Origin: Symbiodinium natans | Lineage: Eukaryota > Sar > Dinophyceae > Suessiales > Symbiodiniaceae | Assembly: GCA_905221605.1 (NCBI GenBank) | Contig: CAJNDS010002442.1 | Coordinates: 32,501-96,500, forward strand | Direction of reading: 5' to 3' | Length of the DNA: 64,000 nt | Shown: piece after piece, positions 23,444-33,899 of the stretch | Layout of the letters: the number at the start of each line of letters is the position of its first letter | Numbering within the stretch: the stretch's first letter is position 1 | Position numbers and translations under genes: made by a program | The notes under the pieces: model-generated | What the model was told of the DNA's origin: nothing | What the model saw: only the letters and a program-made list of their open reading frames with translations | The model's database searches: none

Positions 23444-26400
23444 GGTTTGTGTCTCACTATTGGGGCACCAACTTCTCGTACACGGTCAAGGCCTTGAAGC
23501 TTCACGCGATGTCGGTCTGGAACAAGGAAGCGCTGTTGTCTGCCAGCAAGGAGGTTCTGGTGTGGAAGAATGGGGCGGCGCATGCCACGAGGCTGCAAAA
23601 GATCCAACGTTCTTGGTGGCTTGTCGTGCGGCGTTGTCGTTGTTTGTTGGTTGCTGATTAGTGTGGGCTGCCGTTGAGTGCTGTGGAAACAAGTGAGTCG
23701 TTGAGTGTTGTCGGTGTCGTTGTGATTGATAGTGCTGGTGCTCGTCGTTGGTGCGACCGTCGGTGGTGCTGCCGTGGTGGCTGTGGTTGCGGTTGCGTTC
23801 GTTCGTGGTGCTGGCCTAGAAGGCCTCGAGCCCTGCACAGCCTTAAATCCTAGTGAGCCCCAGCCCCTACACTTAAGTGACTTAGTGTTCACTCTTAAAG
23901 TAGCAGCATGTACAACAGGCATGCAAACGTACTAGCCCCTATCAAAGAGCGCTGCCAGAAGGGAGGATGGCATGTTCAGGTGTAACCCTGAGCCCGAAAG
24001 GCCCAAAAGCCCGAATCTCGCAGCGCCAAAAACCCCCAGGTTGGCAGTAGCTCTCCCAGTGGCCAGAGTCACGACAGCTTGAAGAGCCGCCTTCCCATCT
24101 CCTACTGGATCTGTGCATTCAGCCGCTGCCTCAGGAATCAGGTGACATGTTGCAGCACCGGTTCCCGTGGATTTGGGATTCAGGGCTTAAGACGGCACGA
24201 GGTTCCTAAATGCCCGACAAGCTATAAGCCTCAACTTTTGTTTTCGTCCATGCCTGAAACACTCCGAAGTCCTCTCCTGCCTTTTATCCCAAGCCTTGTG
24301 GCAAGATAAGCCCAGGCAACAACCAGTACAAAGTCGCCGAAGAGCTGCTGGGTTTTTGCAATCAAAGCGCTTGTTGGTGAGGGTGTAGGGCCTTGGGGCC
24401 TTGAGAATGTGGGTTGTAGGGTTTGGGGGCGAAGTGTTTAGACATCCGGGATAGAAGCAGAGTACACGGCGTAAGCTCTCCCACCTCTACAACCTACAAG
24501 CCCGAGTCCCTCTGAGGTTGGGGGCCACCCACGAGGAGTCTTCGTTCTTCCTGGCGCTACACAGCCCATCCGTGGTCGGAACGGTCATGGTCCTAGATGA
24601 GCACGCTGGCAGCACTAATCTGGACACAGCCTACATCCAACTCTCAAGAGCTAGCAAGACCAGCAAGAACAACAAAAGACTAGTCGACTTCTGCGCAACG
24701 GTTCTGGGACATTGTGCACCTGGCTATCCGAACCATGCAAAGCCCCGAATCCTAAGTACGACGGGCAACTTTTCGCTTCAGCCACCCGCCCTGCAGCTCC
24801 CTGAACACCCTATATAGAAGGCCTGCAGTAGTTCCAACTCCCAGGCAGGCCCTACCTTTGACAAGGCAGGAGGGGCAAGAGTTCAGGGATTAAGGTTTGG
24901 GGCTTAGGGCTTGGGGTTATGTGGTTTCCAGTCTTGGTTTTGGCTCGGATTGGGGCAGGGCCCGTTTGGGGTTTGGGCCAGGGGGTTCAGAATTCATGCC
25001 CGAGTCTGCATCGAGGCAACCCTGCTGAGCCAAACACAGGAAGCATCCGATGCAGGTCCTGGTGCCTTTTCGAGCTGCTGCAGACCATGAATCTGGAGCG
25101 GTGTAGGCATTTCTAGGCTTTTGAGACTTTTGAGGTTTCGGTGCTTGAGGGTTTCGGGTGTTCGGGGGGGCCATGGGCGAAGTGAAGCCTGACAGCTAAA
25201 CGGCGACGGGCCTCGGCACGCGCGGGCCGTGGATGTCGAAACCTCAAGCCCAAAGCCCTAAAACCTTTTAAGTATGCTGCAAGGTCCCTTCAGCCCTACC
25301 TTGAAACCCCCGCGCCTGAACATTTTTCCCGGTTTTCCGTGCCAGGTCGAACTTTCAGGGCCTGCGCTTCTGCACCAACACAGGGGATGCTTGGCTTTGA
25401 GGCAGTGTACGATCTTTCTTGTTCTCATGGTCTCGGGCCCAGGGGTTCCTTTGCCTTGTTCTCATGGTTTAGGGCCCAGGGCTTCTGATGTGGGTTTAGG
25501 GTTCCGAAGCGAAAGTTGTGGTTTTCTAGGCTTTTCTATGCTTCTGGTAAAACATACTATGTAGCTGGTTTTTGACTAGCATGTAATTCGTGTACTTAAA
25601 AACGGCGTTGGCCATTTTCATCGGTAATTCGAAGGTTGGTTGTACTCCTGTTTTGGCATCATTCGTGTCCATGCTCTCATATTTTCTTCAAGCATGATCT
25701 AGCATTATCTTGCATTATCATGTGTTACGAAACATTCTCTTGTCTCATCTTATCTTATCTTATCCTATATGATGATCTTATCTTCAGATGCATTCTTTCC
25801 AGATTCGTTTTGCAAAAAAGAGCCTAGGTCCTCAACTTGGGCCAGTCCACCACCGAAGTGGCCGCTCCGCTGGTTCTGGCGGTGCCATTTGCAGGTAACA
25901 CAAAGCCCCCCCCCCCCCCCCGCCCCCTACCCTTCTACATGGTTTAGGGTTTCGGGTTTCGGGTTTCGGTTTTAGGGTTTAGGTTTAGGGTTTAGGGCTT
26001 GGGACCCCACATTTGTTGGAGGTTGCCAGGGATTCGGCGGTCCGAGGGAGTACAGGGACCCGAAAGCTTCAAGTCCAAAGCCAATGATGCCGAGGCCATG
26101 AACATTGGCAAGAAGCTGTCGTCACTGTCCCTCGAGGATGCGATCTCCACCCGTCCGGAGGATTTCCGCCTGCCCGCTGACCCGCATAGGGGGGTTGGGG
26201 CGCGATCATGTCAATTTGACCTCGCTGGTGCCCGAAGCCCATCCCAACTCGGGGCCCTCTCATCGGCCGAAAGGTTGCCGAGGGCATGCCGAATTCCGGC
26301 AAACTGAGTGCCACAGCCGCTGCCGCAGAAGTTCCCCTTTCTTTCCTTTCAATGGTTTGAGCACTCGCTCAAAAGCAAATGCATTCATTGACGTATTCCC

Positions 26401-27390
26401 TGACTCACTCCCGATGTTCGCTTCTTACGTGGTGCATATCCAAGAACCCTAACATCCAAAAGCTCCGCAGTACATTGCATAAGCAAGTATGAAAGCAACA
26501 CATGTTTTAGACGTAGTCGCAAGGATCCTTTTGGCTCCATATATTTTCCCATCACAGAGGCGTCTACAGCTTTGGGAGGTTTGCTTTGGTCATTAGGCTG
26601 AGGGAGTGTGTCAGGCAGGAGGTGAGTTAGTGCTTGCATCAGCAGCCGAAAGCCGCATGCCAGGAAACCCCGGCAAACTAAGCATCCAGGAAGCAACGCA
26701 GGTCTCGCTCCCACCCCTAAGGCCCCTTATTCAACGCATCTTCGGGATTCCTGCTCCGGTCGCATCTAAATAATGAACTCTGTTCCCCAACAACGAAAAG
26801 AAACAAGATGAACCATGAAGCGGAGCAGGGCTCGAAGGGATGATTCGTGGGAGATGTGAGAGCGAAAAGAAGCGATTGGAGACGGAAAGAGGTTGCGGGG
26901 GCCAGGGCGGGCCCCTGTTCACGTTCGACAGCAAAGCGGGCTAACCGCGTGGTAAAATGGGCTAGAACCATTTTGTACTTCTACGCGGCTCGGAATGGTC
27001 CCCTCTTGGATCAAAGCGGTTACACTGTGGTTTGGGGGTTTGAAGAGCCTTGTTGCGGCATAGAGTTCAAGAGGATGGTGGTTCAGCCTGAAACACGCTT
27101 GGGGGTTTCAGGCTCTTTGGGGTCTTGAGGTCCTTGGCCGACCGCCCCCCCTGCAGGACGGGAAGACAATCCAGGAGCTCATCCTCAAGGACCTGGGGCA
27201 GCCTCCCAAAACCCTAAACTTGCCAAAAAACCTGAAAGGTACTGAAAACAGGAGCTGTAGCCCTAGAGAGGCACTGGAGCCGAAATCGGACACCTCCCCC
27301 ATGTGTAAGGAGCGCAAAAGCTGGGACGGGATCAACAGCGAGCTTCGCAAGCACATTAAAGACGCACTAGGTGCCGTGGCGCTATGGCAT
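23444..27390 (+). CDS. Multi-exon dinoflagellate-type SHxWG / WCxFEL protein, function unknown
   Basis: Ordered exon pieces on one strand share a motif series I recognise as recurrent in dinoflagellate predicted proteins: FVSHYWGTNFSYTVKALKLH (exon from 23,444 after CTCAG), RLPISYWICAFS (about 24,079-24,119), NNQYKVAEELLG (about 24,308-24,352), SSFFLALHSPSVVGTVMVLD (24,535-24,607), RSWCLFELLQTMNLER (25,052-25,105), VLNLGQSTTEVAAPLVLAVP (25,832-25,896, donor GTAACA), AMNIGKKLSSLSLEDA (26,094-26,145), RGPLIGRKVAEGMPNSGKLS (26,240-26,310), DGKTIQELILKDLGQP (27,155-27,203) and WDGINSELRKHIKDALG (27,322-27,372). The SHxW...RxWCxFE pattern suggests a Rossmann or TIR-like alpha/beta domain, but that is inference. 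No signal peptide or membrane segment is seen in these pieces. Ends of the gene are unknown. Confidence 0.65.
25935..26010 (+). repeat. Interstitial TTTAGGG/TTTCGGG telomere-like array
   Basis: Tandem GGTTTAGGGTTTCGGGTTTC then GGTTTTAGGGTTTAGG units, preceded by a 16-C run at 25,907-25,922, inside an intron of the gene at 23.4-27.4 kb. Confidence 0.8.
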
Positions 27391-29441
27391 TCTGGCGGGG
27401 GCTTCTTGGGCGTGTGGTTGCAGATGTTGGGTTTGGTGATGTTTTGGTTGGGTTTGGGGGACTTCGCCGGGAGCATGCTTGGTAGCTGCTGGCTCTTTTG
27501 TGTTGGGGTGTGAGAACCTTCGAGAGCTTCGAGTTTTTTGTTTCCGCATTTTCCGCCATGCTTCGCTTCGAAAGTTTGAGACACTTCCCTTGAAACCCGT
27601 GGAGGTGTTTGCCGTGAGCACGTGGACAAGAGCTTCCAAGACATTTTTTACCAGCTTGAGCCAGGGCCGAGCCGGCCCGTCAATGCTCGCGAAGCAAGTT
27701 TGTAGCGCGCGTGTTCGGGGATTTCACATGTGGGGAGTTGCATTCTGTAGGGGCTCGGAGCACAAGAAGCAGGTGCTTTAGGTCTTTTAAACTTTAGGCG
27801 CAATTGCTTTCCGGAAGCTTGCTGTCCGGAAGCACGTTCTAGAAATAGCCACATTGTTACGATGCCTGTACAGTACAGTACTACGCGGTGCAGCTGGCTG
27901 AGTGGCACGGCTGTCAGAAATTGCTCCGCAAACATCCGCTAACCCTCTGCAACACCTAAACCCTTTAAATCTTTAGCTCCGCAGATGCCACTAGTTCAAG
28001 GATATGAGGTGTCCAGACCTTGCAAGCCCTCAGCGTTCGTGGAGCGATTTTGCCTCTCAGCGAACAAACTTTTGCTTTGAGGCATGGTGAGCCCATGTGG
28101 GGCCAGCTGCCGGGCAGCTCTTTCGTCTAAAAGACGCTGCGGGCTGCTTGAAGCCACGCCACGCCACCCTCTTGATCTGCGAAGCGCAGTTTCCCCTGTG
28201 ACCACGGCCCCTGCACCCTTGGGCAACCTTTTGGTACGCATAGAAAGGCGCAGAGAAGCCCAGAGGATGCAGGGCCCATCAAAACCCCTATTTTGCATAT
28301 TTTGCAATGTCGACACCGCTTCAAGGTACTGCGCCAGGGTCCTGACGAAGCCAGGGCCCTGCGCAGACTTGAGCGCAGGAGACCCCGCGCGCGCGCCTCT
28401 CCAGGGAAAGGCCGTCTGAATACACCAGAAAACCTGGCTGCTGGTGATTGCTAGTGATTACTTGTACCGACTCCCCAAACTCCCCAAGGTCCCTAGACTC
28501 ACTAAACCCGAGCCACGAGCCACAGCCTCGAGTGCCATTGCCACGTTTGTCGAGCATTGGCCGGTCCACACCGAGTTCCAGTTCCAGAAGCGTTGTGATG
28601 CAGTTTCCATGTTTCGAGGCTCTTCCCCTCAGGTTGAAGCTCAATATTCCTAGTCGCCCTATTAGCCTGATGGTTCAGGCACCTTAAAGGTAGCGACTGT
28701 AGATTAAACTTTAGCGGAGATGGCTCAGCAAGGAAGCCTGCAGCACTTTTTGCTTCGACAGAGTTTTAGGGTGTCTGGGTTGACGCGGCGACTCCGAAAG
28801 CTCTTCGCAGCCTGTCTACTTGTCGCCTGCAGCGTTTCTGTGCCTTTGAGGGCCTGAGTAGTCACAGGACCTCGCAATGTTCTGGTTATGTGCCGCGGCG
28901 AGCGGCCTGGATGTTGGAGAGGAGGTCATGGCTGAAAGCGCTGAAGCTGAAGATGCTGAAGCCGATCAGAGGCCGCGGGATGCTCCATGCGCCGATCTCA
29001 AGACTGCCGTGATAGCGGCGCGAAATCCTCCGACCCCTCATGTGAAGCTGAGGAGAGCTGCTTCTCGGACTGCAAGCTCGCTCCAAGATACATGTCTCGG
29101 GTCTTTTGCGAGGTGACTCTCTTTTCTAGCCGGGCGCACCAGGTGAGCAAGCCTCAGACCAAGTCGGACACGGTCCTGCCAGGCAGTGTGTTCGAAAGCT
29201 AACTTTGATTTTATGGCCATCGGGCTCAAGAAGTTGCGGTAGGCCTTGTAGGATTCCACGCAGTTGAAAACGGAGAAAACTTCCCCGATGGACATTGTAC
29301 TCCAAATTTCCAAATCCAAACCCGAACTCTGACGCAGCAGGTACTGCGCACCCTGGCTATGTCCAGCACGTCCAGGAAGACACGGTGGAGGTCCTCAGCG
29401 CAGCGCATAGAGAGGGGGCCCACTATACAGCATGCCCGCCG
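27391..29441. other. Stretch with weak exon patches
   Basis: Plus-strand patches with protein-like composition: 27,605-27,690 (VCREHVDKSFQDIFYQLEPG) and 28,880-29,110 (acidic Glu/Ala-rich). The first may be a further exon of the upstream gene. No named family. Confidence 0.35.
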
Positions 29442-29573
29442 CATAAGCCCTCCGTTGAGAAGCCGGGTCCTGGCTGCCTTCTGCAGGACAGCACCAGAAT
29501 CGAGAGAAGGTCGTCCCGAAGAAAGACTGAACCGACCGCGTTCGAGCTGAAGAACACTTCTCAAGAGGCCAGA
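29442..29573 (+). repeat. 130-bp direct repeat, copy 1
   Basis: Nearly the same as 32,719-32,849, with a few substitutions and a one-base indel at the start. Plus strand is open as KPGPGCLLQDS...RKTEPTAFELKN; minus strand is open too. Copies sit on either side of the polypurine satellite block. Confidence 0.9.
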
Positions 29574-29950
29574 CGAGCATGCGAAAATATGGCCTCCTCA
29601 GTGGGATTCAGAACCGGTGCAAAGCCACTTTGATTTTCAGACAAGCCCAGGTGGCCGCCGGCCTGAGAGGGAGAGATAATGCGAGGGCGGCAGAAGAAGA
29701 GACAGAGGGGGAGCCCCGCTTTTTTCGTTCACCTTGCAACGGTGAAACGCACCAGTCCAGCTTGACAATGCTGCGCCCGGGGGCATATTTCACTGGATGA
29801 TGCACCAGCCGGACTGTCGTTCATGTTTTGCTCCTGCTAGGTGCGGTCTTTTGTTTTTTCCGCCCTCTCAGCGAGAGAGGGAGAAAGAGAGAGCCTCGTG
29901 AACTGAGTGCGCCTGTGCACGCGGGGGGCTTTCGGGCCCTTCAAGCCCTG

Positions 29951-30002
29951 AAGAAGAAGAAGAAGAAGAAGAAGAAGAAGAAGAAGAAGAAGAAGAAGAA
30001 GA
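29951..30002. repeat. (GAA)n microsatellite
   Basis: About 17 perfect AAG/GAA triplets. Confidence 0.95.
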
Positions 30003-30238
30003 GAGACAGACAGAGTTTAAGCAGTCCAAGGGGAGCACAGAGGCGGGAGAAATGCTAACATCTGGTGTTTTAGGCTGGGGGTTCTCCATGGGGGAAGCAT
30101 CTTGGCGAAAAGCACTCGAACCCCAACCCCACTGCTTTGTGTTTGCCGTGAAAACCACGGCCACAGCAACAGACTGAACCTCGGACAGCACGCGCCCCTG
30201 GGGGCGTCCTCCCTTCGGGGGGTCATGCGTGGGGGAAA

Positions 30239-30260
30239 GAGAGAGAGAGAGAGAGAGAGT
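30239..30260. repeat. (GA)n dinucleotide run
   Basis: Eleven GA units. Confidence 0.9.
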
Positions 30261-30383
30261 TTTTGTCTCAAGGCGGGACCCACCCCCGCCTTGAGCAACT
30301 CGCTGCTGCCGCGAGCGGATCAAAGTGGGAGCGACAAGTACCGAGTTCCTGATGGGCGGGGCCAAGACACTCTGGCAGCCGCC

Positions 30384-30601
30384 ACATGAACCTCTACATC
30401 GAACATCATCGAACACTCAGGTGCAGCGCGGGCAGGGTTGTGATCAGCTATGGGGGCTTCCCAGCAAATGCCGACGTAGGGGCCGAGAAAAATGAGGGCA
30501 GCCCTTGGAGTGATGTCGAGTACGGGCGCGCCGCAGACCTGGCTCCGAACCTTCTGCTCGCCGGCCCATCACCGGGGGAAAATGACAGAATTAAGGGTTG
30601 A
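30384..30601 (+). CDS. Weak candidate exon between satellite runs
   Basis: A 71-codon open frame with mixed composition (VVISYGGFPANADV) lying between simple-sequence runs. It could be an exon of a gene interrupted by the satellite, or chance. Confidence 0.25.
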
Positions 30602-30865
30602 CCGTCCAAGGCAGCGGGTAGATGTGGTGAACGGTGAACGCTTCCGAAACTCGACTATAAATGTGCCGGGCCCGTGCATAAGTTAGGATCGGCCGTGAGT
30701 GCCACGCATGTTTTTGAGCTGCCTCTTTGACCGGAGGGGACTCTTCTGACGACGTGTACGTACAAAGCCGCTGTGGAGACAATGACAGGGACGAGGTGAA
30801 CTGAGAGCTGAGAAGGCTTCATGTTTACAAGACCTGGGGGGCAGCTTCTGAGAGTTTCGCTGCTC

Positions 30866-31078
30866 AAAAGAAGAAGAAGGAGAAGAAGAAGAAGAGAGAG
30901 CGAGACAGAGAGAGAGAGAGAGAGTGAGAGAGAGAGAGCAACAATGAGAAGAAGAAGAAGAAGAAGAAGAAGAAGAAAAGAAGAAGAAGGAGGAGAGAAA
31001 GCAGAAGAAGAAACAGAAGAAGAAGAAGAAGCAGAAGGAGAAGGAGAAGGAGAAGGAGAAGGAGAAGAAGAAGAAGAT
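30866..31078. repeat. Imperfect GAA/GAG polypurine tract
   Basis: AGAAGAAGG, GAGAGA and GAAGGA units mixed; plus strand is nearly all purine. Confidence 0.95.
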
Positions 31079-31155
31079 CAGTAATAAGACGAAGCCGAAG
31101 ACGAAGACGCAGAATACGCACAATACGCACAATACGCAGAATAAGAAGAATAAGA

Positions 31156-31350
31156 AGAATGATAAGAAGAATGATAAGAAGAATGATAAGAAGAATGATA
31201 AGAAGAATGATAAGAAGAATGATAAGAAGAATGATAAGAAGAATGATAAGAAGAATGATAAGAAGAATGATAAGAAGAATGATAAGAAGAATGATACGAA
31301 GAATGATAAGAAGAATGATAAGAAGAATGATAAAAAGAATGGTAAGAAGA
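31156..31350. repeat. 12-bp satellite GATAAGAAGAAT
   Basis: About 16 near-perfect tandem units, with single-base variants (GATACG, GATAAA) toward the right end. Confidence 0.95.
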
Positions 31351-31397
31351 ATAAGAAGAATACTAATAAGAAGAATAATAATCAGAAGAAGAAGAAG

Positions 31398-31690
31398 AAA
31401 AGAAGGATAAGAAGAAGGATAAGAAGAAGGATAAGAAGAAGGATAAGAAGAAGGATAAGAAGAAGGATAAGAAGAAGGATAAGAAGAAGGATAAGAAGAA
31501 GGATAAGAAGAAGGATAAGAAGAAGGATAAGAAGAAGGATAAGAAGAAGGATAAGAAGAAGGATAAGAAGCAGGATAAGAAGCAGGACAAGAAGCAGGAT
31601 AAGAAGCAGGATAAGAAGCAGGATAAGAAGCAGGATAAGAAGCAGGATAAGAAGCAGGATAAGAAGCAGGATAAGAAGCATAGGAAGCAT
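31398..31690. repeat. 12-bp satellite AGGATAAGAAGA then CAGGATAAGAAG
   Basis: Two sub-arrays with the same period. About 14 units of the first are followed, after one A-to-C change, by about nine units of the second. AAGCATAGG units close the block. Confidence 0.95.
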
Positions 31691-31940
31691 AGGAAGAATA
31701 AGAAGAATAAGAAGAAAAACGAAGATTTAGAAGAATAAGAAGAATAAGAAGAATAAGAAGAATAAGAAGAATAAGAAGAAAGAAGAATAAGAAGAATAAG
31801 AAGAATAAGAAGAATAAGAAGAATAAGAAGAATAAGAAGAATAAGAAGAATAAGAAGAATAAGAAGAATAAGAAGAATAAGAAGAATAAGAAGAATAAGA
31901 AGAATAAGAAGAATAAGAAGAATAAGAAGAATAAGAAGAA

Positions 31941-31960
<20 letters not shown>
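31691..31960. repeat. 9-bp satellite AATAAGAAG
   Basis: About 27 units with one interruption near 31,717-31,735 (AAAACGAAGATTTAG), ending in an AAG run at 31,943-31,976. Confidence 0.95.
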
Positions 31961-31971
<11 letters not shown>

Positions 31972-31975
31972 AAGA

Positions 31976-32155
31976 AGAATCAGAAGAATCAGAAGAATCA
32001 GAAGAATCAGAAGAATCAGAAGAATCAGAAGAATCAGAAGAATCAGAAGAATCAGAAGAATCAGAAGAATCAGAAGAATCAGAAGAATCAGAAGAATCAG
32101 AAGAATCAGAAGAATCAGAAGAATCAGAAGAACAAGAAGAATACGAAGAATAAGG
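31976..32155. repeat. 9-bp satellite AATCAGAAG
   Basis: About 17 units, one base different from the array to the left (TAA to TCA), fading into AACAAGAAGAATACGAAG. Confidence 0.95.
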
Positions 32156-32718
32156 ACAAGCAACAACCGAGAGAAAGAATAACAACAAGTCCGAACATTC
32201 GAGATGCCTCGGACAGCGCAAGTTGATTGGCCAAGACGTGTTCGTGAAGACTTTAGATGTAATGAATGGTTTTTATCCTGAAGAATGTGATAGTTTTTGA
32301 GAATAAGAAAATGAAAGAACATAATGATCTAAATCAGCCACATTAACAAACTTTATGTCGAGAATGTATATATAATGGCCGCCCTTGTTGGTTCACAACA
32401 GCAAAACCTTTTGCATTCCTCTGCGCTGCAGCCTTTGCAGGCCAGGACCGAGCCCCTGCTTCACTCGGTGGCCCCCGCCTCGTTCCAGCTGGGGGCTGCA
32501 ACCATGGAGGCCCCACTCAGTTGTCAAGAGGCCGGAAGGTACTTGTACTGATTGTGGGGGGATATCGGGAGACTGTGTCCATCTCAGAGTTTGGGTTTCG
32601 TGGTTCCCGGGCTCACGACTGACCAGAACCTGGATTGTCGGATGGACCGTAAGTACCTAAACTGAGTGTGAAGCTTGCTGCCTGCAGAGTTTGAAGTTCC
32701 TGACGAAAATGCGCACCA

Positions 32719-32849
32719 CATAAGCCTCCGTTGAGAAGCCGGGTCCTGGCTGCCTTCTGCAGGACAGCATCAGAATCGAGAGAAGGTCGTCCCGAAGGAA
32801 GACTGAACCGACCGCATTCGAGCTGAAGAACAACTTTCGAGAGGCCAGA
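32719..32849 (+). repeat. 130-bp direct repeat, copy 2
   Basis: Partner of 29,442-29,573. The plus-strand frame again spells PGPGCLLQDS...RKTEPTAFELKN and then stops after RSFKRL near 32,862. Confidence 0.9.
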
Positions 32850-33076
32850 AGCTTCAAAAGATTGTGAGCCACCACGCTCGGGCTGTGCAGAGTTTCCTTT
32901 TGGGAGCGGGGCGGTCACCAGCACTTGCAGAAACATCCCGTTTGCTGGAACGGTAAATGCGTGCGCCGGGGTCCAGTTTGGCAGGTCGCTGGAAGATCAC
33001 GTTTTCCGTTTCCCATTTCGCCGTGCTCCCCATGGCTCGTTTCTTGTGTGCCCTGAATTGGGACTGCTGGTGAATC

Positions 33077-33329
33077 CCGAAACAGAAGCTCTACGATTCC
33101 TGGGAAGTTGACCGAACTGCTGTTGCGGCCCCACAGCTACCGAAGCCACAAAACGGGGCCCCTGAAGTTCTGCCGTACACTCCGACTGCACTCCAGGTTG
33201 AAGCTGGGAGCTGCCTGTCTTTGACTTTTCGGCGCCTGGACAAGAGGGAAGTGACCGTCCACTTCACTCATCGGCCCATCTACGTGCGATTCTCAAAGGA
33301 CCGGGACATCTTGGCACTGGCGCTCTAGC
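33077..33329 (+). CDS. Candidate exon of a PDZ-like protein
   Basis: After an acceptor-like CCCGAAACAG, an 84-codon frame runs KLYDSWEVDRTAVAAPQLPK ... LQVEAGSCLSLTFRRLDKRE ... FTHRPIYVRFSKD and stops at 33,329. A beta-rich segment followed by HRPIxVRF resembles the carboxylate-binding strand region (RPLGxxF) of PDZ-like repeats common in dinoflagellate predicted proteins. The true 3' border is probably before the stop. Confidence 0.5.
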
Positions 33330-33394
33330 ATGCTCTAAGCCACTTCTTTAGGAAGATTGGGGGAGGGGGGGAAGCCACTGTTTGTTCGAACGCA

Positions 33395-33490
33395 AGCTGC
33401 AAGACCTTCCAGGACTGGCCGTTCAAAGTGGAGGCCGTTGGCAGGGAATATGACGGCAGCACCAAACTCGAGGAGAACTTTTGTATCATT
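33395..33490 (+). CDS. Candidate exon, same gene
   Basis: Reads KTFQDWPFKVEAVGREYDGS then TKLEENF. Composition and strand fit the exon at 33.1 kb. Borders unknown. Confidence 0.4.
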
Positions 33491-33747
33491 GTACATGTAA
33501 TCATTTCAATTTCCTGTTCCCGAGCGTCGTTCCCCCCAAGCATCAAGCAATCGCACCATTGTATGTTCCAGTGTACGTATCTCTGCACGTGCCCTCACAG
33601 CTCAAACATCGGAAGGGCTTGAAGTAGGATCATCCGGGACGAGCAGGAGATTCTGCACACCTCAATCTTGAACGAATTTGAGCACGTTTAGAGCCTTAAG
33701 GGAGTTTCTCTAGCTCTGTCGCCCTTTATGGGGTCTGCTGAACGACG

Positions 33748-33838
33748 AAGGAGAAGTGGACTTTGACGCATATCGACGACAAGCCGATCGAGCGTGCCCA
33801 CACAAAAGCGGCGATGCAGGCGCGTGGAGCTTTCCAGT
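33748..33838 (+). CDS. Candidate PDZ-like exon (WTLTHIDDKPI)
   Basis: Reads KWTLTHIDDKPIERAHTKAA then MQARGAF before a stop. The G/W-x-L-xx-IDDxPI pattern is the usual second half of a PDZ-like domain (GWxLxxVNGxxV), which supports linking it with the HRPIxVRF exon at 33.1 kb. Confidence 0.45.
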
Positions 33839-33899
33839 GAAGGCAGTCGGGCTTGGGCCTGTTCTAGTTTTTCAGGTACGGGCCGTACGGGGTAGAGGT

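Noticed and set aside
23323-23922. 199-codon minus-strand ORF, Thr/Pro-rich
   Set aside because: It is antisense to the well-supported exon FVSHYWGTNFSYTVKALKLH and has low-complexity composition.
30864-31130. Poly-Leu/Phe minus-strand and Glu/Arg plus-strand ORFs in the GAA tract
   Set aside because: Simple-sequence artefacts.
31363-32322. 319-codon minus-strand ORF of Leu/Ile and Ser/Phe repeats
   Set aside because: It is the complement of 9- and 12-bp satellites whose periods are multiples of three. No start context or neighbouring exon supports it.
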